From the NCBI GenBank assembly GCA_963969595.1, contig OZ018416.1:374501-438500 (forward strand): 64,000 nucleotides of DNA, written 5' to 3'. How positions within the stretch are numbered: the first letter of the stretch is position 1; each line of letters starts with the position of its first letter. The notes under the pieces are model-generated. The model was not told the origin of the DNA, did no database searches, and was given only the letters and a program-made list of their open reading frames with translations. The position numbers and the translations under genes were made by a program. This DNA is from Neckera pumila (taxonomy: Eukaryota > Streptophyta > Bryopsida > Hypnales > Neckeraceae). Shown one piece after another: positions 35,509 to 45,300 of the stretch.

Positions 35509-35763
35509 TGTCACTGACTCTCTGGAGCCAGAAGCAATAAAGCAGAACCAAGGAATGAAGAGTGATCCTAGAGACAAGAATATCAGAATATAAGTCAAAA
35601 ATGAACTACGCACACGACGCCGACAGCAAGGATTGATGTGCTCATTTATCACCTGACTCAATCATTTGGGAGGATTTCAACTCCGCTTGCGGTGGACTAA
35701 GGTTAAGGGTACCTCCTATCATGTATAATGTCCCACACTGACCAACTCAGGGCAACTCATAAA

Positions 35764-36003
35764 AACAACGGGAAATCTCCCGATGGCAACAACGGGAAAT
35801 CACCCGATGCGAACAGCGGGAAATCTCCCGATGAAAACAGCGGGATATCTCCCGATGGAAACAGCGGAAAATCTCCGGATGGAAACAGCGGGAGATCTCC
35901 CGATGAAAACAGCGGGATTTCTCCCACTAAAAACAGCGGGAAATCTCCTGATGGAAACAGCGGGAAATATCCGGATGGAAACAGCGGGAGATCTCCCGAT
36001 GAT
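35764..36003. repeat. 24-bp tandem array of the palindrome, ten units
   Basis: Ten head-to-tail 24-bp units of the form AACAGCGGGA--TCTCCCGATGAA begin about 256 bp upstream of the gene A ATG. Individual units vary mainly at the palindrome centre (GAGATC, GAAATC, GATATC, GATTTC) and in single arm bases. Because 24 is a multiple of 3, the array makes spurious frames (NSGKSPDG repeats) on both strands. There are no spacers, so it is not a CRISPR array. It may be an upstream binding-site array. Confidence 0.9.
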
Positions 36004-37056
36004 ATAAACGAGAGAAAGGAGATCATCAAATGCCGGAGCATCCTGGCGTACATATACAGTGATGACTACGTACATTTTGTATACTCGTAGTCTACGGACG
36101 CATACTATACGGGAGGATGATGTCTACACTGTCACGGTTTATAAATTTGTCTATTGGTCCATTGACGCAGTGACGAAGGCCAATCATCACATCAGAAACT
36201 ATCATTCGAAACTGCCATTGCTAGTGATTTGCGCACTGCCGCTTACAGCAGTATGCCAAGACGAAGCAAACGGTAGTACGCTGTACTACTTCAAGATGGC
36301 GCACACTAATCCAAATTCACCAAACAGTACTCATGCGATACGCTACTGTTGTTCATATATCAAACTAACAAATCCTGATTTGCGAATGGATGTAGTTAAT
36401 TGTAGAAGTCGACCTTCCGGCCCTTCGTCACTGCTGCTATCAGTTGCCGCATTACTATTACTTCACAAATTCACTACTGCCCATGAACCACTGAACTGCT
36501 CTAGATGATCTGCACCTGAGGAAGTAGGGATTCAAGCAATTCATACCTAGAGAAGAAATGAAGGACCGTGATGGATCGCCAAGCTCCCGACGACCCACAA
36601 GCGCTGTCACTTCTTAAGACCTCCGTGTCCACGCTCCTCGATTGGCACTCCTCACTCACGTGAACTCCTGCCGGCGAAACGGGAGAAAACACAACAGAGG
36701 ATTTGCAATATTGGGCTAGACGTGGGAGCTCCAATTTCCCCCTTTCACTTGGACATGATCCACCTGCACGTGCACTCTTCAAAGCCGTGCACTATTGTGT
36801 CCAGGCAGAATCTTGAGATGCGGTCATTATTTTGGAATGTTGACTGCATTCTTGTTCGTTCCGATTTATTGAATGAAGAAATGCCGCGCATGAGTGCCTC
36901 TGCACGAAATTCGAGGCCTTCGAGTTTGGCGAAAGGAAACGTGCGGTCTTTGAATTCGAATCTCATTCAAATTCAACAACTGTGCAACATTCATCGTCGC
37001 TGTAGAGGATCCGTTGAAGCTGTGGGATTGGCATTTTTTGGGATCAGGACTCCACA
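36004..37056. other. Region between the 24-bp array and an AT-rich insert, no gene recognised
   Basis: Moderately GC-rich sequence with frames of 90-150 codons on both strands (e.g. 36059-36508 +). These do not resemble known proteins, and I cannot see splice-joined exons. Confidence 0.35.
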
Positions 37057-37970
37057 TTAACTCCTAAAGGACCGGACTGCGTTTGACCGACTTATGACTT
37101 TTTTGGGCAGGTACGTGAGAGTGGAGCTTTGCATATTTTGGGCTGGAATTTTAATACAATGTGGGTACTAGAAATATCTTTCATATGCACAAATATCATG
37201 ACGTTCTAAAATATGAGTAAAAAGTTATTGCATAATATGTTACTTTTTTTTCAACTCGGGCAGTTTGGACAGACCTGAAAAAAACACTTTTAAATAAAAA
37301 TAAAATTTGAACTTTGTTCTTCAGATTTATATGTACTCAAAAAGCTTTGAATCATTGCATTTCAATAGTTGAAAAAAAAAGTTATGAGGCTTTTTAGTTT
37401 GCGGGCAGTTATGGAATTCCTACACCAAAAATAACTTTGAAGTCCTTTATTTTACTGAAATTTCAATATTTTTGGAAAAAAATAATGCTATTGGATGTAG
37501 ATTGTTTATAATAACAATTCAACCATTTGGATTGGAATTTTTTAATTTTATAACTTATTTATTAACAATTTAGTATTTTGAATGATTCTCTACTCTTTCT
37601 ACTTACTATTTTCTTCCTATATGTTGCACAACTCCAAATGATCTGAACTTTTTTATGTATGTAGCCAACTTGCCCTAATGAATGAAACCAAAGAAGCACA
37701 ACCATTTTGGACATTTTTTCATAACGATCTGACCTTGTGAAGTGCAGCTGCTCGGATTTTCGTAGTGGTCCAAAAAGGATTTTTGCCACTTCAAATTCTA
37801 TTATCGTGCAATCTACACGGTGAAAATTTCTGAAATTTTTCCCACATATTCTCAAACTAGAGTAATTCAAGATCCTACGGTTACATGTGTCAAAAAATGA
37901 TATTTTTCAAAAATTTGGTACTTGTACTAGAAATGGCAGTTTAGGGTTTTAGGGTTTAGGGTTTAGGGTT
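37057..37970 (+). mobile_element. AT-rich element starting TTAACTCCTAAAGGACC
   Basis: It is closely related in reverse orientation to about 59630-60656. Shared strings include TTTGCATATTTTGGGCTG, ATATCTTTCATATGCAC and ATTTAGTATTTTGAA. The start matches the TTAACCCCTAAAGG terminus of this family. The right end is unclear. No coding capacity. Confidence 0.5.
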
Positions 37971-37975
37971 CGGGG
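37930..37975. repeat. Short interstitial telomere-like (TTTAGGG)n tract
   Basis: About four to five TTTAGGG-like units (TTTAGGGTTTTAGGGTTTAGGG, then a degenerate one). More degenerate GGGTTT strings occur at 38435-38510. TTTAGGG is the plant-type telomere unit. Confidence 0.7.
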
Positions 37976-40433
37976 TTACAGATTTTCGTTCACTGACTTG
38001 AAAATGGAGGTTTTTTAGCTTTTTCAAAGCAACTGTAAATGTACTCGATGTGTTGCTAAGTGGATTTGCTGAACTTTATACCATAAATCCTACTAATTCA
38101 CGGTTGGTACACTGCTCGATATAATTTCTATTATATTGAAGCCTTCAGTACTCCCTTTTGATATACTTAATACAGACTTAGAGGGTGGTTGGTTGGTCCA
38201 AAAAAAAAAAAAAATTAAAAACCTTTTCTTTGTTATAAAGTTCTATAGTACCTAATAATAAGTATAGCATTGTAATCTATCTTTTCTATTATCCTTAAAG
38301 GCAAATACATATATTCGTTTATAGAGATGAACTACATGTAATTCCATTTTCGGTTTAGGATTCTTTTTCTTTTAAATAAGCTTTAATCTTTTGTTAAGGA
38401 AACTGTCTCCAATTTTTGGCTACTAAAAAAGGTTTAGGGGTTCTGGGTTTGGGTTTTGTGTTATCCAAAAGAAGGGTTTACGGCTTAGGGTTCATGGCTC
38501 AAGGTTATGTAAGAAATTGATATAAAGTGAATTTAAAAATAATTTTCTGAATTTGTTTTCTAGAAGATTACGTTTTTCTGTACATGGAAGCCTTGATGCA
38601 TTGCATTTGGATTAAATATGAGGAGGTTATAGTGTTTTTTTTGGGGGGGGGTCATCTACACATGTCTTAGAAAAAATTAACTTGTACGATTCATTTTCAA
38701 ATGCAATCCATATTACAATTTCTCAGGAAATAATTAATGACTTTGTCAGATATGCTTGGTAGAACAATCTCACCGTTGCAATTTCCTTCATTCAATTCTA
38801 TCTTAGAGTTGTTAATGAGTTATTTTTTTGTTCAATTATCTTGGACACACCTTTCATGACCCCTTCCATGGATGATAGAAATGATGTGCTTTTTCCCTAC
38901 ATTTCCAGTTCTACATTCAAAACTCAATTTCAGACCATATGAAAAGTTCTCAATGCAAAAGCTTGGATGTAAGAATATGAAGTTAAGAACATTGAAAGTG
39001 AAAAACAGTAGTCATAGAAGGTGCTGCGAAACTTGTTTTCTTCACTTTAAACCCTAGAAGACGAAGGGCGTTTTCTGTCAAAACCATTCTTAACTTGCCA
39101 TGTCTATAGCAAAGAGACCCTGAACATAAGAAATTATTTTTTTGGCACTCTAACAATAGGATCTTATACTAGACTTCTTTAACCCCTAAAAGTCCAAGGG
39201 TTTTGGACAAAATACAAATGTGTTATAAAATATAAGTTCTAAAACTTTTCTGAAGTTTGCATCAAAGAAGATAATGTGAAGCACAAAAAATAGAAAGCAT
39301 TTGTACGGTCAAAATTATAAATTGACTTTTAGATTTTTTTTAAATGAATTTTGAAGATATAACTTCAAAAATTCACCAAAAATACAATTTCTATTTTTAG
39401 CATTTGAATTTTTTTTTTATTGGTCAAAATTGTGGTTTCTATTGATTTGTGTAAAAATGCATGAGATCTAATAATGATAACACCAATACTTTCCCCAAAT
39501 AGTAAGTTTTTCAACACTAGGCAAAACTGTACACTTTGTGCTTTTTCTCTTAATATAATTTTTGTTTGATCGTAGCGATCTGAATTTTGAGTATAAATAT
39601 TGTCAAACAACCCAATCTTTTGGAGGAAAAAAAAAAAAGTTGAAAAAAAGTTTTTTTTTGGCCGAAAATTTGGCCTAAAGTCAAACAATGACCATAAAAT
39701 AGTCACTCGAGCACTTAGGGGTTAAGAATGTGTCAAAGAATTCTTTGAAACTTTGACCATATAGATTGCAAGACATGTGCATTTAGTGGGAAGAAACCAA
39801 GTACTTTTGCAATTGACTCACTTGTAATGACTAGAGTTCTTTGCTTTGAATCTCTGTAACTAAAAATGATTGGCTGCAGTTTGGATTTAGATTTTTTTAT
39901 TCTTTAAGTCAGAAATTTGAGTTGATAATTTAGGAAAAAAATTTTGAAGAGGAAAATGCTTAATTTTCATTTGCAAATTGCAGTGGACACCCTCGTACAA
40001 AATCTCAAATCAGAAAATAAAAAATATGGATTGCATTTTTCATATTAGGTTTTTGATGCTAAAAGTAGACTTCTACAAAGAATATTCAAAAAATAGAAAC
40101 TACTAAGAATAGTAGGTTTGCTAGATTTTAATTTAACTTTTGAATATTGTGGACACCCAAATTGCGTGCCTTGGGCATTTAGAGGTTAAAGGTTGTAGAA
40201 AACGTGATGACTAGAGCCCCTACCTATTTTAGGATATTTCATCCCCTCGTAGTAACTTCACTATATTACCTTTTTTTTTTGGGCAACAAAATTTCATCTA
40301 TTGGTGAACGTTTAGAACTTACTATTTAATTTTTAACTTTTTTGGGGGTAAAAAAATGACGATGTCGGTATCAAATGATAGCTAGTAATGAACAAAATTG
40401 AAATGAAATCATCAGATTTAAATGAACTCGTAG
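37971..40433. other. AT-rich repeats inside the cassette, no gene
   Basis: It includes a copy of the AT-rich family (about 38580-39060, AGAACAATCTCACCGTTG) and the TTAA-bounded element at 39179-39725. All open frames are short and low-complexity. Confidence 0.5.
39179..39725. mobile_element. TTAA-bounded AT-rich MITE-like element (547 bp)
   Basis: It starts TTAACCCCTAAAAGTCC and ends GCACTTAGGGGTTAA, short inverted ends. It is non-coding and belongs to the same family as 50953-51529 and 57716-58449. Confidence 0.5.
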
Positions 40434-40652
40434 ATGAAAACTCTTTCCATCCCCAAATGGCTACATGATTTTGCCCTGTATGAGATTACCCCCCCACCCC
40501 CTCGCAGTAATTTCAGCTTATTACCCCCCACTTACATAGTAAGTAGGATCCCATTCATGATGACCCCAGATTGCCCGAGGTCAATTCATCCCACCCTGTC
40601 AGAGCAGCCCCCCTACAGGTGGTGCGCCATCATTGCCGCGCCCCGTTGCCTT

Positions 40653-40820
40653 CTCCCGTTGCTCAGGGTCCTCCTCCCATGCTCTCCCACGAAGCGCTGT
40701 CATTGTTTCTCCCGTTGCTCAGGGTCCTCCTCCCATGCTCTCCCACGAAGCGCTGTCATTGTTTCTCCCGTTGCTCAGGGTCCTCCTCCCATGCTCTCCC
40801 ACGAAGCGGCGTCATTGTTT
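40653..40820. repeat. 56-bp tandem repeat, three copies
   Basis: Units at 40653, 40709 and 40765 read CTCCCGTTGCTCAGGGTCCT onward and are almost identical. They lie in a GC-rich island (about 40480-41000). They generate look-alike frames in three phases, none of which I take as a gene. Confidence 0.9.
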
Positions 40821-41907
40821 CTTCCGTTGCAACGTGAGCGGCTCGCGCGGTGGCAATTGTCGCAGGCACCCTGAGTCCGGCCCGCTACGCGCTACTTCTG
40901 TCTTCTGATATCGGAGTTGGGGCGCGGCCACCCTGCATTGACACCCCGCTGCCATCGTGGAGTTGGAGAGTTCCACGCGCCCGCAAGGTATGAGCACTCC
41001 ATTTATGGGTTAGGTATCTGTCCGTTGTGTGCGTTTCAAACCTGTTCGTGCTATGCTGGAACCTGTGCGTGGTGTGGGTAGCTTTGTGCGCGGTGTGTAG
41101 GGATGTGTGTGGGGTGTGTTTTGGAGGGGTTATTCAACGTGTGTTAAGCCAAACTTTGGACTAAGCAGGAAGTAGTGATCAACGGAAAACGAGGCGGGGG
41201 GGTCCTTCTCGACAAGTAGCACCATCTTCTGGCGGCACAAGGAGATCCTCATGGCAACATCATCGGTAGCCGAAGTAACCGAAGCATTCTGGAATGACTC
41301 GTAAGATTACGTTAATTGTTTAATTTGTGGTTGTCTGTAATTTGTTTGTGAGCGTTTTTGTAGTTGTTTGTTTGTTGTATTGTGGTTGTTGTTTTCGTGG
41401 TTGTTTTTGTGCCTGTTTTTATGGTTGCTTGTTGTTTCAATCTGTGGTTGTTATCGCTCTTTTTCTTTTTTCTGTGATTGCAATTTCGTAGTTGTTTGTG
41501 TTTTTGTGGTTGTTTTTGTTTGCTGGTTGTTTCTGTGGTCGATACTATGGTTGTATGTTTGTTTCATTGCGTTTTTGTGGTTGTTTTTGTTTGCTGGTTG
41601 TTTCTGTGGTCGATACTATGGTTGTATGTTTGTTTCATTGCGTTTTTGTGGTTGTTTGTTCCTCAGCGATTTTTGTATTTGCCAGCGGTGTACTGGTTGT
41701 TTAATGTTGTGGTTGTTTGTGTTTGTTGCTTGTTTGTTGCTTGTTATTGTGGTCGTTATTGTGCTTGTTTGTTTGTTTGTTTGTTTGTAATTCACTATAG
41801 TAAGCACAGTAGTCCAGAGTACACGCAGAAATTTGAAAATGCCCTATAACCGCGCAATCGAATGGGAAATCATAGAGTAGAAAGCGAAGCAACGAACCAA
41901 AAAACAG
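40821..41907. repeat. Low-complexity GTTGTTT-rich region with a 71-bp minisatellite
   Basis: A GT-rich tract at 41330-41800 includes a 71-bp unit present twice (41500-41570, 41571-41641) and a partial third. The Phe/Val/Cys-rich frames across it (41368-41849) are by-products. No gene recognised. Confidence 0.8.
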
Positions 41908-42328
41908 CGGGAGATCTACCGATAAAAAACAGCGGGATTTCTCCCGACCAATAACAGCGGGAATTCTCCCGATGATCATAGTAGATTCTAACTAAAGTGC
42001 TCAGGGAAATGAGGAAGTGGAATGACCACATTGAAGTTGAACCGCAACTCAAGGATCCTACGGTTTCTGTCGACAGTATAGTATGCACTGTAAATTGAGA
42101 GTGGTCTGTAAAAACAGGAAATCAACGGGAGATTTCCCGTTGATTTTTTGCAAAAATAATAATCAGTGCAATAGCAAAAGAGAGATCAGTGTCATAAGAA
42201 AGTTACTGATTCAGCCGTCACCCAATAACAAGAATCATCGGGAGATCTCCCGTTGAATATGGTGAACGGATGCAGTCAAGGAACGATGTAGAGTCCGACG
42301 GCAAAGACTATCAACGGGATTAATCCCG
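41908..42328. repeat. Six palindromes clustered upstream of gene B
   Basis: At 41908 (CGGGAGATCTACCG), 41933 (CGGGATTTCTCCCG), 41958 (CGGGAATTCTCCCG), 42122-42143 (TCAACGGGAGATTTCCCGTTGA), 42239 (CGGGAGATCTCCCG) and 42315 (CGGGATTAATCCCG, a perfect palindrome with a different centre). The last lies 22 bp before the gene B ATG, so a promoter-proximal role is plausible. Confidence 0.85.
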
Positions 42329-42350
42329 ATGAAAACTAACAGGTGCAAGC

Positions 42351-45300
42351 ATGAATCGGTCGCCTGACAATCATGTGGCATTGCACAGAGCGAATACATC
42401 GAACGAACTGCCTCCCGAATTGTCACCCATCAGGCTATACAAGTTCATCAACTCAGTGGTGTATGCGTTCCAGTACATCGGTGACAACATTCCCGAAGCT
42501 GTATTTCGTTGCTGCCGAAAAGTAACAGCGTGGGGCCTTGAGTGGACAGACCAAGCAGGAGCAGCAGCTATCATATGTCCTAAGCTATCTTTCGATGGCA
42601 AAGGTCACACGACAACTGGGTTAGACGTCCTGAAGCTGCAAGGACTCGACAACTGTATCGTCCTCGCCATTGTCCGGGAAATGGTGCCCAAAAAGCAGGA
42701 AGCGAGAACATACGGCTTGATCCTGGACTACGCCACTATGGATCCACAGATGTGTGAGACAATGACAGTAAAAGGTTTTCTAGACAAGCCAGACGGATCA
42801 CATTCCTGGACACCAACGGAGATAGCCAACGAGTGGGTCGTTATAGACGACAGCCGTGGCGAGTCCAATACTGCTATAGTGCCCGTAGTTGCTACAGCTT
42901 CAACGCCTTCTACTCAGAAGAAGCAGAAGAAGAGGAAAGCCATAGTGGGTGGACCAGGGGATGAGATTGTGGAGGAAGCAAACGCAAAGGGCAAGGGTAA
43001 AAAGAAGAAGAAGGCCGCCCCGCTGACTATTGCCCAGGCGGTGAACATGACAGAGGTTGAGGTCAGCAAGCTCGAGCCTGGTGAAATTAAAGAAATTAAC
43101 AAGCTCTACAATCAGGTTTTTAAACCAATGTACAAATGGGACAGGAAGCCACTAGCGAATGCGAAAGGTGAACTCCTGCGTGTGCACTACGAGTTCCTCC
43201 ACAAAGCTACTGTCGGGGATCTCGTATACAGAGCAATTGACCAGGGTCGGCTTAAAGGAATTAAGAACAAGGTTCTCGTGGATAACGATTTCCACTCGGA
43301 GAACCGATACATTACCGTTCTGCCTTTAAAGAGAGGACCATATGGACCGGAGAACTTGGTTGAGTTCTGGGCGAACTGTCCAAAGAAGGAGAGCATGACC
43401 ACCAAATCGCACTACTACATTATTGGTGGTCAGCATACTGTTGCAGCGCATAAGGATTTGGTGGAGAATAACCATATCAGTGAGGCCGATAAGGCCGACG
43501 CTTCAACGTTCAACATCATTCCCATTTGGGCGTCATATGAGACCAAAAAGAATGACATCGTTCACCTCTCGAGAGCCCTCAACCAGAACCTCGCTAGTGA
43601 GCAGAAGGAGCAGAGATTTGCACAGCAGCTTGCGCACGCTAGAGTAAAGTGGAAAGACATGGGGTCCCCTCACCCATCATATGGAGGACGAGCGCACTCA
43701 GCAGCGTACCTCGTAAGTGTTACGGAACAACAGTAGAATCCATGCTTGTATGATAGTTGTCCCTTCTTGAAAATCAGCGGGAGATCTCCCGATGAAATCA
43801 CCACCTAGAGAAGTCGCAATGTGTATAGGCTCATGGTAATCAATGCTTATATAATGGTTCTCCCTTCCCTAAAATCAGCGGGAGATCTCCCGTTGAATAC
43901 ACCACCGAGAGAACTCCTAATGTGTACAGGCTCATAGTATTCCTCCTACTAGTCGAGAGAGATCTAAATGTCCATCAACTGAATTGAGTTCTCTAAGGCT
44001 TTGAGCGAAAAATTTTCTCTTTCTTGAGAGCATAACCTCCAGTCAAAGCATCAATGGGAAATATCCCGATGATATGTAGTTTCATTAACTGCGGATTTCA
44101 CGAGAACTCCTATTAAAACCCGCAATGTCGGCGTTGTGATGCAGGGATTCTATGCTGTGATGTCTTCAATCTTCACTGGGTTCAAGAATGTAGACAACCC
44201 GGATTTAAAAATCCCGCTGCTCTTCATCGAAAAGGATGAGGACTTCAACCGCTGGATTCAAATTGACAAGGACTTTCTAAGCAGAAAGCTTCCAGACGGT
44301 AACGGACCGAAAGCAAAGGGCATCCGTAAGCCGCTGGCATACTCGGACTTCAAGCCCTTGTGGGGATTGCGAGATGAGGACTTAAACTACTTGGCTGGCC
44401 AGGTGGAAGAGGGAATTGTTTGCGTGAAGAAAACGGCTATCAATCTCGATATCATGGGAATGCCGGTCACTCCGATGGTCGTGGCAGCAGGTCGGGAGAA
44501 GAAGCTAAGGGCCATGAAGAACGAGGTCATGTGCCACTACAGGCAGCACCCCCTTCCGAGCAAGAAGCCAGAGTACTCTCCCTACACGGCACAAGAGTGG
44601 GATACATTCGCGGCTGAGAAGAAGATCACCCGGGAGCAAGTGGAGTGGTGGACGGATAAGAGCATGGCCACCGAGTTGGGGCTAGAGTGGCTGGAGGGTC
44701 GTACAAAGGCTTTGAACAAAACTCACGATCCAATGAACTGTCCAGAGGCGGTGACAAAGATGTGGCAGAATTTTATGCACGCCCATACAGAGGAGGTCGA
44801 GAAATGGGTTGCCAAGGACTTCGAAAAGGATTACCTCTGCAAAGTCATGGATGAGAAATGCTGGGACATCAACAAGATTCTATCAGAACCTTCCGTAAAG
44901 GCATGGCGAGGTGAAGTGAAGACCCACATGTACTTCTGGTTTCTCTTCGAAATGACCAGCGGCGGCGCTCGTGCAAAATTTCTGGAGAACCGGAATTTGT
45001 GCCGGGTATTCGATGCCCTCGAATACAAGGATACGGATCGACGCCTTGTGAGAGCTCGTTCCCCAGGAGTTCTAATCACGGATGGTGCTGGATTGCACGC
45101 TATTCTCGCACACCTGGAGAGGCGGTGGCAAGATATGAAAGTCCGCCTCTGGGACTGGCATGTAGTTCATTACATTCCGGACAAGGCGGATGGCTTCCCG
45201 CATCCAGTTACCGGATCAAATTACACTGTGTATCTGGTCATGCTCTTTGCCTACGACCCGGACCACGGTCCGACGAGCAGCTTCCACAATTTCTTCTCGA

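Noticed and set aside
35509..35661. N-terminal extension of gene A with a hydrophobic, signal-like segment
   Set aside because: The extension starts at TTG; the first ATG in the frame is at 35508 in good context, so the hydrophobic stretch is most likely 5' UTR.
35764..36003. CRISPR array
   Set aside because: Units are contiguous palindromes without unique spacers, in a eukaryotic genome.
35728..36090. A 120-codon frame with NSGKSPDG repeats, and its minus-strand counterpart
   Set aside because: The 24-bp palindrome array is a multiple of three and opens frames by chance; no start context or domain supports a gene.
37930..37975. A true chromosome end
   Set aside because: Only a few TTTAGGG units, with transposon sequence on both sides.
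40434..40908. Pro/Ser-rich frames of about 90-146 codons
   Set aside because: Three phases are all open across a 56-bp tandem repeat; no domain.
41368..41849. Hydrophobic Cys/Phe/Val-rich membrane-protein-like frames
   Set aside because: They follow a GTTGTTT-rich minisatellite and occur in several overlapping phases.
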